A DNA stretch of 64,000 nt from Azospirillum brasilense (GCF_022023855.1 NZ_CP059449.1:2218501-2282500); one strand, 5' to 3'; shown: positions 16,999 through 25,345, counted from the first letter of the stretch. Numbers and translations are program-made. The notes: generated by a model from the letters alone, not told the origin.

Positions 16999-17009
16999 GA
17001 GCGCTTGGA

Positions 17010-17549
17010 ATGGAAACGCTGCCGCTGGGCTGGCCCCACGTCATTCTGCTGCTGGTCGCGGCCCAGCGTCTGGGCGAACTCGTCATCGCCCAACGCAACA
17101 CGCGCCGCCTGCTAGCCGCGGGCGCGCAGGAGGTCGGGGCCGCCCATTACCCGCTGTTCGTCGGGCTGCACGCCGGATGGCTGGCCCTGCTGTTCGCCGT
17201 CGTTCCGGCGGACGCGCCGATCAACGGCTGGCTGCTCGCCCTGTTCGTGCTGTTGCAGGCTGGGCGGGTCTGGGTGATCGCCACGCTGGGGCGGTTCTGG
17301 ACCACCCGCATCGTCACCTTGCCCGGCGCCCCGCTGGTGCGGCGCGGGCCGTTCCGCTGGGTCCGCCACCCCAACTATCTGGTCGTGGCGGGCGAACTGG
17401 CCGTGCTGCCCCTGGTCTTCGGGGCATGGTGGATCGCGGTGCTGACCACGCTGCTGAACGTGCCGCTGACCCTGCACCGCATCCGTGTCGAGGACGGCGC
17501 GCTGTCCGGACGGCGCGCGCTCAGGTCAGCAGGAAGCACAGCATCGTGA
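17010..17549 (+). CDS. Isoprenylcysteine carboxyl methyltransferase-family membrane protein
   Basis: A 179-aa integral membrane methyltransferase of the ICMT/BpsB type. Several hydrophobic helices (WPHVILLLVAAQRLGELVIA, INGWLLALFVLLQAGRVWVI) precede the SAM-binding signature GRFWTTRIVTLPGAPLVRRG...WVRHPNYLVVAGEL. In bpsB and srsB the homologue O-methylates the polyketide made by the adjacent type III synthase, and that role fits here. The last 15 residues (SGRRALRSAGSTAS) look atypical and overlap the convergent gene by 29 bp, so the 3' end may have been altered by a frameshift. Confidence 0.85.
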   Translation: METLPLGWPHVILLLVAAQRLGELVIAQRNTRRLLAAGAQEVGAAHYPLFVGLHAGWLALLFAVVPADAPINGWLLALFVLLQAGRVWVIATLGRFWTTRIVTLPGAPLVRRGPFRWVRHPNYLVVAGELAVLPLVFGAWWIAVLTTLLNVPLTLHRIRVEDGALSGRRALRSAGSTAS

Positions 17550-17934
17550 CGCAGCCGGCGATGGCCGCCCCGTCGAGGTGGTTCGGAAAGGCATGCCAGA
17601 AGGACTCGCGGGACTCCGGCTCCGAGCGATCCATCTCGTCCAGCCACAGGCCGGCGGGCAGGCCGCCGTTGGCGCGCTCCGCCAGGGCGCCGGACAGATG
17701 GGCCATCGACACCGCCAGATAGCAGAACTTCACGAAGTTCAGGACGAAGTACATCGGCCCGCCGGCCTCGGCGATGGGGTCGGTCACGCCGCCCATCGCC
17801 GCCACGGCGGTCGCCATGGCGATGGCCGCGGCGAAGGGGATGGCGACGACCGACAGCAGGCGCTGCGAATCCACGCGGCCGGCATAAGGGATCAGGCTGC
17901 GGGGAACGGGGCCGGAGGGCAGTTGGAACGACAT
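17521..17934 (-). CDS. Small membrane protein of unknown function
   Basis: A 137-aa protein with three probable transmembrane segments (LLSVVAIPFAAAIAMATAVA, GGPMYFVLNFVKFCYLAVSM and DGAAIAGCVTMLCFLL). A polar loop rich in acidic residues (DEMDRSEPESRESFWH) separates the second and third. It has no recognised family. It converges on and overlaps the methyltransferase gene. The upstream side faces the Crp/Fnr gene at 18097 divergently. Confidence 0.65.
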   Translation of the reverse strand: MSFQLPSGPVPRSLIPYAGRVDSQRLLSVVAIPFAAAIAMATAVAAMGGVTDPIAEAGGPMYFVLNFVKFCYLAVSMAHLSGALAERANGGLPAGLWLDEMDRSEPESRESFWHAFPNHLDGAAIAGCVTMLCFLLT

Positions 17935-18096
17935 GGCTCTCTCAATTCCGGTGGGCGCGTCCCGTCCGTTCTGCCGCTTTCAGGGTTAACGGGACGTTAG
18001 CGACACCCGTTCGAGGGAGGCGGTTCCACCTTTGCGCAGGCCCGGCTATGCTCAGGGTTGTGCTTGAGGGTGGCTGTCAGAAAAGGATGTGGCCCC

Positions 18097-18804
18097 GTGC
18101 CTGTTGACGCTGGACTGTCCCGGCTGGATGCGATCACGCTGTTGAGCCCACTGTCCGCGGAGGAGCGCGTCGCCCTGGCGCGCCAGTGCCGCTGGCGCCG
18201 CTTCCACGCCGGCGAGCAGATCATCGACCACCAGGGAGAATCGCGGGACGTCGTGCTGGTGGTCCACGGGCGCGTGCGGGTGTTGAGCCATTCCCCGGCG
18301 GGTCGCGAGATCAGCTTCGACGACATCGAGGCCGGCGGCTTCCTGGGAGAGATGGCGGCCATCGACGGGCTTCCCCGCTCGGCCTCCGCGATGGCTTTGG
18401 AGGAGGGAACCCTGATCGCCTTCCTGGCACCCCAACCCTTTCAGGAATTGGTGTCCGGCCACCCGGAACTCGCCATGGCGGTGATGCGGCGGCTGTGCCG
18501 GGTCGTCCGCATCGCCACCGACCGGGTGATGGAACTGTCCACGCTGGGGGCCAACAACCGTGTCCACGCCGAGTTGCTGCGGCTCGCCAAACGCGGGCGG
18601 GTGGAAGGGGCGACGGCGGTGATCGCTCCGATTCCCATCCACGCCGACATCGCCAGCCGGGTCAGCACCGCACGCGAGACGGTCGCCCGCGTGCTGAACG
18701 ATCTTGCCCGCGATGGGCTGGTGGAGCGGCGGGCCGACGCGCTGGTCGTGCGCGACCTGCACCGGTTGGAGGCGTTGGTGGAGGATGTCCGGGCCGGCGC
18801 GTGA
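18097..18804 (+). CDS. Crp/Fnr-family transcriptional regulator
   Basis: A 235-aa regulator; the GTG at 18097 is used because AAAAGGA lies 10 bp upstream. Residues about 15-130 form the cyclic-nucleotide-type beta-roll (QCRWRRFHAGEQIIDHQGES, GGFLGEMAAIDGLPRSASAM). The C-terminal helix-turn-helix follows (HADIASRVSTARETVARVLNDLARDGL). It lacks FNR-type N-terminal cysteines, so it is not an Fe-S oxygen sensor of that kind. The effector is unknown; the SRVSTARETV recognition helix resembles cAMP-dependent Crp-like members. Confidence 0.88.
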   Translation: MPVDAGLSRLDAITLLSPLSAEERVALARQCRWRRFHAGEQIIDHQGESRDVVLVVHGRVRVLSHSPAGREISFDDIEAGGFLGEMAAIDGLPRSASAMALEEGTLIAFLAPQPFQELVSGHPELAMAVMRRLCRVVRIATDRVMELSTLGANNRVHAELLRLAKRGRVEGATAVIAPIPIHADIASRVSTARETVARVLNDLARDGLVERRADALVVRDLHRLEALVEDVRAGA

Positions 18805-18829
18805 GGGGATGGCGGCTGGAAAGGGCGTA

Positions 18830-19243
18830 TCAGTCCGCCCGCCCGAGAACGGTCAGGATCAGGGCGCGAAGCGATTCGGGATCGTAGGGCTTGGGGAGGA
18901 AATGCCAGCCCGCGGCGCGGATCTCCGCCTGGGTGGCTGCGGACTCGTCGCCGGTGGTGATGATGACGGGCAGGGCGGAGCCGACGTCCTCCAGCACCGC
19001 CCGCACCGACTCCGGCGCCTTGCCGTGACGTCCCAGATGGTAATCGGCGACCAGGATGTCGGGGAGCGCCCCGCCATTCAGCGCGTCCAGGAGCGCGTCT
19101 GGCGTCGGGGCGCTGACCAGCACCATTCCCCAATCCTCGAACAAGGTTTCCATGCACAGGCACAGCACCATGTCGTCCTCAAGAAGGGCGACGGTCAGTG
19201 TGCCGGAGCTTGCGGATCGGCCGGCGAGGGGGGCGTCGGTCAT
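18830..19243 (-). CDS. Stand-alone response-regulator receiver domain
   Basis: A 137-aa single REC domain with no output module. The acidic pocket is in VALLEDDMVL, the phospho-acceptor Asp in DILVADYHLG, the conserved Thr in VIITTGD and the Lys in FLPKPYDPESLR. It resembles the C-terminal receivers of hybrid histidine kinases, so it may act as a phosphate relay or sink. No kinase is encoded nearby. It lies between two Crp/Fnr genes, 235 bp downstream of the second one. Confidence 0.88.
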   Translation of the reverse strand: MTDAPLAGRSASSGTLTVALLEDDMVLCLCMETLFEDWGMVLVSAPTPDALLDALNGGALPDILVADYHLGRHGKAPESVRAVLEDVGSALPVIITTGDESAATQAEIRAAGWHFLPKPYDPESLRALILTVLGRAD

Positions 19244-19432
19244 GCGTTATCCAATGAACAGCGGGGAAACCGGTGAACAGCAGGACGGCGATATCGGCTG
19301 CCCGATACCGTCCGTCCAGCGTGTTTGGGAAAGCTGTTGCGGGGGTGGCCGCTGTCCGCTCCGTGGTCGGTCTGCTCAGTTATCTGTGCAGGTAATTAAG
19401 ATTCTATATCGAACGGCGCGCCGACGCATTGT

Positions 19433-19443
19433 CATAGGTTAAT
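19433..19443 (+). repeat. CATAGGTTAAT repeat, copy 1
   Basis: An 11-base element identical to one at 20386-20396. The two copies flank the minus-strand Crp/Fnr gene: this one lies just past its 3' end and upstream of the receiver-domain gene. It is a possible shared operator, but the match is short. Confidence 0.35.
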
Positions 19444-19478
19444 CGGAAGGGAATATCTAAGAGGGTCGAAAAAACCGA

Positions 19479-20273
19479 TCAGTCCCCCGCGCGCTTTCGG
19501 TCGGACTTGGCGTCCAAGGCGTGCTCCAGCTGTCTGGGCGCCTGGATCAGGTGCAGGTACAACTCGTCGAACTGGCCGACGGAGGCGAGCTGCTTCACAT
19601 CGTGGACGGTGATCTGCTGTCCGGCCAGATCGATCAGCCCGATGTCGCGCAGCCGCCGGAGCGTCCGATTGATGTGGACGATGCTGAGCCCCAGCGCGTC
19701 GGCCAGGATTTCCTGGGTGACCGGCAGGGTGAAGCGTCCCTCCTCGACCAGCCCGACGATGCTCAACCGCCGCAGCAGTTCCACGATCAGGTGGGCCGTG
19801 CGCTCCAGCGCGGTGCGGCGGCCGACGCTGAGCAGGCGTTCGGCGATGATCGCCTCCTCCTTGGCGCCCGACCAGGCGAGGGCGGCGGCCAGACGGGGGA
19901 AGAGCTTGAACAGTTCGATGATTCGTTCCGGCTGGAAGTTGGCGACCTCCGCCGGGGTCAGGGTGGTGACGCCATGGTCCGCCGTCTCGAACAGGTTGCA
20001 GTAAAAGCCGATGATGTCCCCGGGCAGGACAAAATTGACAACCTGCCGCCGCCCATCGGGAAGCGCTTTGTGACGGATTGCCCAGCCTTTGCGCATCACT
20101 CGCACGCAACCGTAGCGTTCTCCCTGCTGGAGAAGATCAGAACGCGAACCGTGCCGGGTAACATTGCGCTCCAACTCGTTGAGGAAACTCTTCTCCTCGT
20201 CTGTCAGGCTCATGTAACTGGTTATCTTGCGCCCCAGTGGAGATGACGGTATGTTGGCCTGGGCGCGGGTCAT
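19479..20273 (-). CDS. Crp/Fnr-family transcriptional regulator
   Basis: A 264-aa regulator. The N-terminal sensor beta-roll spans about residues 30-130 (QGERYGCVRVMRKGWAIRHK, QVVNFVLPGDIIGFYCNLFE). The helix-turn-helix is TQEILADALGLSIVHINRTL, with recognition helix SIVHINRTLRRLRD. Such proteins are numerous in Azospirillum-like genomes and often respond to oxygen, NO or redox. The N-terminal cysteines do not match the FNR spacing, so the ligand is unknown. GGAAC at the ribosome-binding position (20278-20282) is too close to the start to be a promoter. Confidence 0.88.
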   Translation of the reverse strand: MTRAQANIPSSPLGRKITSYMSLTDEEKSFLNELERNVTRHGSRSDLLQQGERYGCVRVMRKGWAIRHKALPDGRRQVVNFVLPGDIIGFYCNLFETADHGVTTLTPAEVANFQPERIIELFKLFPRLAAALAWSGAKEEAIIAERLLSVGRRTALERTAHLIVELLRRLSIVGLVEEGRFTLPVTQEILADALGLSIVHINRTLRRLRDIGLIDLAGQQITVHDVKQLASVGQFDELYLHLIQAPRQLEHALDAKSDRKRAGD

Positions 20274-20385
20274 TTCTGTTCCAGCCTTTGATCGTCCAAT
20301 TGTTATGGCCCCGAAGCGAGTGCCACTGCCAGCCCAATTCCGGGCGGCCTCGAACGATTAAGCCAAACGATAAAACCATCTATAA

Positions 20386-20396
20386 CATAGGTTAAT
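20386..20396 (+). repeat. CATAGGTTAAT repeat, copy 2
   Basis: The second copy of the 11-base element. It is 113 bp upstream of the start of the Crp/Fnr gene at 20273 and 118 bp before the small gene at 20514, within an AT-rich divergent promoter region. Confidence 0.35.
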
Positions 20397-20513
20397 GGGG
20401 GTTAGATTTTCTCGACCGGACAGGTGAGGGATCATATACAAAACTGTTGGTGGCATTGGCCGTATGGGGTTTTGAACGGCCGGCGGTGGTAACAGATCAG
20501 TGCGGGGGGCGGC

Positions 20514-20798
20514 ATGGCGGCGGAGCGGGATGCGGCGGGACTGGCTGCCCTCTCGATTTGTGAATCCCTTATGCTCGCATTGGTGGAACGCGGGGTCTTA
20601 CGGCTCGAGGAAGCGCATGCCGCGCTTGAGGACGCCGCTGCCGCCCACCAGAATCGCGATCCAAAGGGTGAGGATCCAAATCTGCATCGCGTGGCGTTGC
20701 AGATCGTTGAGCGCCTGATGATCCAGGTGAACGCCACCCATCCTGCGTCGGCGCATGTCGGGATCGGGCAGATGGCGGACGGCGGTTCCCAGGACTAA
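20514..20798 (+). CDS. Small hypothetical protein
   Basis: A 94-aa, mostly helical, Ala-rich protein with no signal or membrane segment. The core (AALSICESLMLALVERGVLR) looks like a short helical bundle, followed by an acidic segment. A GGGGGGCGG tract precedes the ATG. It is divergent from the Crp/Fnr gene and is followed by a strong terminator-like hairpin at 20832-20864, which supports it being a real transcription unit. The family is not recognised. Confidence 0.6.
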   Translation: MAAERDAAGLAALSICESLMLALVERGVLRLEEAHAALEDAAAAHQNRDPKGEDPNLHRVALQIVERLMIQVNATHPASAHVGIGQMADGGSQD

Positions 20799-20831
20799 GA
20801 ATGCGTACGGCACGCCTTTCCGGGCGAAACG

Positions 20832-20864
20832 AAGAGAGCCCCGCCATTCCGGCGGGGCTCTCTT
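20832..20864. terminator. Bidirectional terminator-like hairpin
   Basis: AAGAGAGCCCCGCC (20832-20845) pairs perfectly with GGCGGGGCTCTCTT (20851-20864) across a 5-base loop. It sits between the convergent 94-aa gene and the GT2 gene, so it can serve both. The T-tails are short. Confidence 0.75.
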
Positions 20865-20906
20865 CATGCGTGCGATTCGGGTTGGCGATCCAATGGGCAG
20901 GAGCGC

Positions 20907-23516
20907 TCAGTCCGCCCCGGCTCCGGCGGCTTCCGTGGGTTCAGGACGCCGCTTGCCCAGCCCAATGTTGGGGAAGGCGTTTATCAGGGCGGTGATGAAG
21001 GCCGACAGGTAGGGCAGCGACTGCACGACCAACAGGCCCGACCACATGAAGGCGTCGCGATTCTCGTGACCGAACACCACTACGATGGCCAGAGCGGCGC
21101 CCCAAAGGCCCAGCAGCAGCGCGATCTCCTCCCGCGCCATCAGGAAGGCCTGCATCAGCGCCGGCTGGTTCTCGCACTTCGGCGTGCGGACGAAGGGGCG
21201 CCCGGAAGTGAACATGCCCAGCCACATGGCGCGGCCCACCGTGTGGGTCAGCGCCATGCCGGCGATTGCCGCCCCGACCTTGTCCCAGAAGCCGCACTTC
21301 ACCCGCGCCTCGTACAGCCAGAGCGAGGCGCCGACCTTGAAGGCGAAGACGCTAAGCGTCGGAATCATGAAGACGCTGGGCGGGAACTCGAAATACTTCG
21401 GGAAAGCCAGAAGGCCGAGCGACCAGATGATTCCGGCGATGCCGAAGATCATGTGGGCGGCGTCGGCGAACCAGGGCAGCCAGCCGGTGATGAAGTGATA
21501 CTTCTGCCCGGCGGTCAGGCGCGGACCGCCCGGCAGCAGGTCGCGCCAGTGGTGCTTGAGGATCTGAACGGCACCGTAGGCCCAGCGGAAGCGCTGCGTC
21601 TTGTAGGCGGAGAAGCTGTCGGGGACGAGGCCCTTGCCGTAGCTCTCCGGCATGTAGACGGCCTCGTACTTGTGCTCGAACAGGCGCAGGCCGAGGTCGG
21701 CGTCCTCGGTGATGCACCACTCGCCCCAGCGGCCGACCTCCTCCAGCGCGGACTTGCGGATGATGGTCATGGTGCCGTGCTGGATGATCGCGTTGCGCTC
21801 GTTGCGCTGGATCATGCCGATGTGGAAGAAGCCGGCGTATTCCCAGTTGATCATCCGCTGGAACAGATCGTGGCTCCAGTCCCGGTAGTCCTGCGGGGAC
21901 TGCACGAAGCCGACCTCCGGCCGGTTGAAATGGGGAATGGTCGCCTTCAGCCAGTCGGGATGGACCTGATAGTCGCTGTCGATGACGGCGATGTGCTGGG
22001 CGTCCGGCGCCGTCTGGGCAAGGCCGAAATTCAGCGCGCCGGCCTTGAAGCCCGGCCAGTTGTCCAGGTGGAAGAAGCGGAACTTCGGCCCCAGCTTGCG
22101 ACAATACTCCTCGACCGGGCGCCACACGGCCGGGTCCTTGGTGTTGTTGTCGAGCAGCAGGACCTCGTAGTTCGGGTAGTCCAGCCGGGCCAGCGCATCC
22201 AACGTCTCCATGACCATGTGCGGCGGCTCGTTGTAGCAGGGCACATGGATGGACACCTTCGGCGCGTCGGGCAGAGGGGCCGCCGAGCAGGGCTGGAACT
22301 TGCGCTTGAAGTGGTCCTGCCAGACGACCTCCGTCAGCTCCAGCCCGTCGATCAGCATGACGGCGAGCAGGACAAGCTGGCAGAAGACCAGGATGCCCCA
22401 AGCGATCTCGGTGGTGGTGGCGAGACCGGCGACGCTGGCCGCGGTGAAGGTGAAGACCAGCACCGACGATACGCCCTGGATCATCGCGCCGTAGAAGACC
22501 TGCCCGCCGAACTTCAGGTCGCCGCCGCGGCGCCACAGGAAGAAGACGAGCGGCAGGAAGCCCACGGCGATGGAGATGCCGCAGAGCAGCGGCCAATTCC
22601 GCAACTCCGTCACCTCGCCGATCATCGGGAACTTCGGCTTGCGCCACGCGTCCCACAGGCCCCAGCTGGTGCCTGCGGTGCCTTCGATCTCCCGCTTCCA
22701 GGGCTGGTCGAAGGCCTCCATGATGAAGTAGTCGAGCTTGTTCTGCGCCGCGACGTTCAGGAAGGTGCGGATGAACTTGGCTTGGTTGACCTGGCTCGCC
22801 TCGGCGCCACGGCGCCACGGGCCGTCCGCCGGCCAGCCGATTTCCGAGATCAGGATGTGCTTGTTCGGGAACTTGGTCTTCAGCTCGTTGTAGCGGAACA
22901 TGGCGTAATCGACCGACTGGTCGGCGGGCACGCCTTCCCAGTAGGGCAGCAGGTGGACGGCCAGGAAGTCCACGGCGTCGGCCAGTTCCGGATGCTCCAG
23001 CCAGACGTGCCACGGCTCCGCGGTGGAGACCGGGACGTTGACCTTCTTCTTCACACGCTTGATGTACTCAATGGCCTGCGGGACGGTGACGTCGGCGCGC
23101 AGGATCGCCTCGTTGCCGACCAGGACGCGGCGGACGTTGTTGTTGTCGCGCGCCAGCTTGATCAGGCCGTTGATCTCCGGCTCGTCAATCTCCGGCTTGC
23201 CGGCGATCCAAGCGCCCGCGGTGATCGGAATCCCGTACTTGCGGGCGATGGGCGCCGTCTGCTCCGACCCGTCGGTGGTGGAGTAGATGCGCACGCCCTT
23301 GACCGACCCCTCCAGGGCCTTCATGTCCTTCTCGATGTCTTCCGCCGAGGCCTTGTCGCCCTTGGATGGGCTCTTGTCCGGGTGGAAGGGCGTATAGCCG
23401 ACGCCGCTGATGGCGCCGCCCCAGGACCGTTCGGCGACCGGGCGGTTCCACAGCGCCCAGACTCCGATGTTGCCCAGGATCACGAGAAGAAGAGCCGCGA
23501 TCGCCGACTTGCGCAT
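20907..23516 (-). CDS. GH17-like / family 2 glycosyltransferase (beta-glucan synthase-like)
   Basis: An 869-aa membrane protein; the ATG at 23516 is preferred over an upstream TTG. After a signal-anchor helix (residues about 4-20), residues about 25-300 resemble a GH17 beta-1,3-glucanase fold (VRRVLVGNEAIL and LISEIGWPADG hold the two glutamate positions). Membrane helices come next, then a GT2 domain (VSIHVPCYNEPPHM, IAVIDSDYQVHP, CITEDADLGLRLF, TQRFRWAYGA) and more helices. The layout resembles NdvB of Bradyrhizobium, which makes cyclic beta-1,3;1,6-glucan. That role is inferred; a different linkage is possible. Confidence 0.88.
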   Translation of the reverse strand: MRKSAIAALLLVILGNIGVWALWNRPVAERSWGGAISGVGYTPFHPDKSPSKGDKASAEDIEKDMKALEGSVKGVRIYSTTDGSEQTAPIARKYGIPITAGAWIAGKPEIDEPEINGLIKLARDNNNVRRVLVGNEAILRADVTVPQAIEYIKRVKKKVNVPVSTAEPWHVWLEHPELADAVDFLAVHLLPYWEGVPADQSVDYAMFRYNELKTKFPNKHILISEIGWPADGPWRRGAEASQVNQAKFIRTFLNVAAQNKLDYFIMEAFDQPWKREIEGTAGTSWGLWDAWRKPKFPMIGEVTELRNWPLLCGISIAVGFLPLVFFLWRRGGDLKFGGQVFYGAMIQGVSSVLVFTFTAASVAGLATTTEIAWGILVFCQLVLLAVMLIDGLELTEVVWQDHFKRKFQPCSAAPLPDAPKVSIHVPCYNEPPHMVMETLDALARLDYPNYEVLLLDNNTKDPAVWRPVEEYCRKLGPKFRFFHLDNWPGFKAGALNFGLAQTAPDAQHIAVIDSDYQVHPDWLKATIPHFNRPEVGFVQSPQDYRDWSHDLFQRMINWEYAGFFHIGMIQRNERNAIIQHGTMTIIRKSALEEVGRWGEWCITEDADLGLRLFEHKYEAVYMPESYGKGLVPDSFSAYKTQRFRWAYGAVQILKHHWRDLLPGGPRLTAGQKYHFITGWLPWFADAAHMIFGIAGIIWSLGLLAFPKYFEFPPSVFMIPTLSVFAFKVGASLWLYEARVKCGFWDKVGAAIAGMALTHTVGRAMWLGMFTSGRPFVRTPKCENQPALMQAFLMAREEIALLLGLWGAALAIVVVFGHENRDAFMWSGLLVVQSLPYLSAFITALINAFPNIGLGKRRPEPTEAAGAGAD

Positions 23517-23941
23517 GACCGTCTTTCTTTGTCCCAAACGTCTGCCGGCCGTCCTGGCTTTGTCCGCCCCGGCCGGGCATCTTTCAATTCAGCGAAGGGG
23601 TTCAACCGGATCGGCACACAGGGGGACTCGCCGCCCCGACACCGCCTTCGGACCGAACACCCGGACCCACCACCCTGGTTGCAGGACACGTCTCAATCCG
23701 CCGCGCGATCCGCATAAGCCGGAAGACCGAACGCCTCCGACCGGAACATCATCGGACCGAATAAAGATCGTGCGGCAGTTTATACATTTTTCCTAGTCCC
23801 GCAACCAGTCCCACTCCAACGCGCCGGTGCCCGGGCCTGCAGCGGCGGCAATCCCCACTGGACGAACGCACCGGATGGGCGTTTTCTTCCCTGAACACCG
23901 CAAGGAAAACCTTACGGGCCGAAGGGAAGACACGGGACCCC
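23517..23941. other. Divergent intergenic region, no gene seen
   Basis: These 425 bases separate the GT2 and HIT genes. They hold only short out-of-frame openings. An AT-rich patch at about 23755-23795 (with TATACA on the + strand and TATAAA on the - strand) is the likely promoter zone for one or both genes. No riboswitch or repeat was recognised. Confidence 0.5.
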
Positions 23942-24355
23942 ATGACGATGTTCCATCTGCACGACCGTTTGCAGGCCGATACCGCCCCGATCGCCGAATG
24001 GCCGCTGTGCCGCGTCCTGCTGATGGACAACCGGGTGTGGCCGTGGCTGATCCTGGTTCCCGCCCGGCATGGTCTGACGGAGATCCACCAGCTGTCCCGA
24101 GAGGACCAGCACCGTCTGATGGACGAGATCGCCCTGGCCTCGCGCACGCTGGAGACTCTGTTCGCCCCGGACAAGATCAACGTCGGGGCCTTGGGCAATC
24201 TGGTCCCGCAGCTTCATATCCACGTCATCGCCCGCTCCAAGAAGGACCCGGCGTGGCCGGGGCCGGTGTGGGGGTCGGGCTTCGCGGAGCGCTACAGCCC
24301 GGAGGAGCGGGACAGCCTTATCCGAAAGATCGGCGAGGGGTTGGGCCAAAAGTGA
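23942..24355 (+). CDS. HIT domain protein
   Basis: A 137-aa histidine-triad-family protein. The motif reads QLHIHVIAR: the first His of HxHxHxx is replaced by Gln, while the middle (nucleophilic) and third His remain, as in a common proteobacterial subgroup. WPWLILVPARHGLTEIHQLS and INVGALGNLVPQLHIH fit the fold. Such enzymes hydrolyse nucleoside phosphoramidates or dinucleotides, but the substrate here is unknown. GAAGGGAAG lies upstream of the ATG. Confidence 0.9.
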   Translation: MTMFHLHDRLQADTAPIAEWPLCRVLLMDNRVWPWLILVPARHGLTEIHQLSREDQHRLMDEIALASRTLETLFAPDKINVGALGNLVPQLHIHVIARSKKDPAWPGPVWGSGFAERYSPEERDSLIRKIGEGLGQK

Positions 24356-24476
24356 GGCGCGGCGAAGCCGGACGCGACGACCCCCTCTCCATTTGCGGCC
24401 AAGCGAAGGCGTGACGTTTTGCATGCTGCCTTGTTCATGCTCCCTGAAACATTCACCGTTCGAAGGAGAGGGCACC

Positions 24477-24653
24477 ATGAACACCGACCGCATCACCGGT
24501 GCCGGCAAGGAGCTGAAGGGCGAAGTCAAGAAGCAGGCCGGCGACCTGTCCGGCAATCGGGACCTGAAGGACGAGGGCCGCGCCGACAAGGCCGAGGGCA
24601 AGCTGGACAAGGTCGTCGGCAAGGTGAAGGACATCCTCAAAGGCGACAAGTGA
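24477..24653 (+). CDS. CsbD family stress protein
   Basis: A 58-aa, highly charged protein beginning MNTDRITGAGKELKGEVKKQ, the CsbD signature, with alternating Lys/Gly/Asp helices. CsbD proteins are abundant in general stress responses but have no known biochemical role. AAGGAGAGGG gives a strong ribosome-binding site. The stop overlaps the start of the next small gene (TGATG). No clear EcfG box was found upstream. Confidence 0.92.
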   Translation: MNTDRITGAGKELKGEVKKQAGDLSGNRDLKDEGRADKAEGKLDKVVGKVKDILKGDK

Positions 24654-24835
24654 TGGGCGCGGAGGAGCGGGGGCATCGCAAGGACGATGCTCCGTCCGAC
24701 GCCGCTCAGCGGATCGAGGACAAGCTCATCAAGGAAACCGGGCAAGCCTCGGGCGACCCCGACAAGCCCGTCCAGGAGAAGTTCGATGAGTTGGGCGAGA
24801 AGCCCGACATCAAGAAGAAGAGTTTGCGGGACTAG
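24653..24835 (+). CDS. Small charged protein coupled to CsbD
   Basis: A 60-aa hydrophilic protein (start MGAEERGHRKDDAPSDAAQR; end KPDIKKKSLRD). Its ATG overlaps the CsbD stop by one base, indicating translational coupling. It is predicted disordered or helical, with no cysteine, signal or membrane segment. I do not recognise a family. An intrinsic terminator follows 7 bp after the stop, so the two genes form a complete small operon. Confidence 0.75.
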   Translation: MGAEERGHRKDDAPSDAAQRIEDKLIKETGQASGDPDKPVQEKFDELGEKPDIKKKSLRD

Positions 24836-24841
24836 GAATCG

Positions 24842-24870
24842 CCCCCTTCCATCCGGAAGGGGGTTTCTTT
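24842..24870 (+). terminator. Intrinsic terminator of the csbD operon
   Basis: CCCCCTTCC (24842-24850), loop ATCC, GGAAGGGGG (24855-24863), then TTTCTTT. A classic Rho-independent terminator for the + strand. Confidence 0.88.
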
Positions 24871-24871
24871 G

Positions 24872-25345
24872 TCATTCAACGGCGATCCGCGCCTCGACCC
24901 GAACCGAGAAATTCACCGAATTGGCGATGAAGCATTTCTCGTGGGCTTCGTGGTGCAGGGCCACGGCCTTGGCGGAGTCGCTTCCGGGGGCGAGAGTGAC
25001 CTGGGGACGCAGGACGACGTCGGTGAAGCGGCCCCCACCATTGGCGTCCTCGGCCATCGTGCCGGAGGACTCGTCCGTGTAGGCGATAACGGCGACGCCG
25101 TTCACGGCGCACAGATGCAGGTACCACAGCATGTGGCAGGCCGAGAGCGAGGCCACGAGCATGTCCTCGGGGTTGTAGCGCGCGGGATCGCCGCGGAAGG
25201 CCGGGTCGGACGAGCCGGGGATCGGCGGCTTGCCGGGCGCGGTGATCTCAAGATCGCGGCTGTACGCCTTGTAGCCCGAGGTTCCGGTTCCCTGATTGCC
25301 CGTCCAGGTCACCGTCGTGCCGTACTGGTGTTCGCGCCCTGACAT
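24872..25345 (-). CDS. OsmC/Ohr-family protein
   Basis: A 157-aa protein from the ATG at 25345, with GGAGGGA 5 bp upstream. The OsmC core includes RYNPEDMLVASLSACHMLWYLHLC, where the resolving Cys of the SACH motif is present, and VALHHEAHEKCFIANSVNFSV with the second Cys. These two cysteines catalyse peroxide reduction in OsmC/Ohr enzymes, so a role against organic or other peroxides is likely. It is convergent with the csbD operon, another stress-type unit. Confidence 0.9.
   Translation of the reverse strand: MSGREHQYGTTVTWTGNQGTGTSGYKAYSRDLEITAPGKPPIPGSSDPAFRGDPARYNPEDMLVASLSACHMLWYLHLCAVNGVAVIAYTDESSGTMAEDANGGGRFTDVVLRPQVTLAPGSDSAKAVALHHEAHEKCFIANSVNFSVRVEARIAVE

Noticed and set aside
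20278..20282. GGAAC as an EcfG -35 for the Crp/Fnr gene
   Set aside because: It is only 5 bp from the ATG at 20273, so it acts at most as part of the ribosome-binding site.
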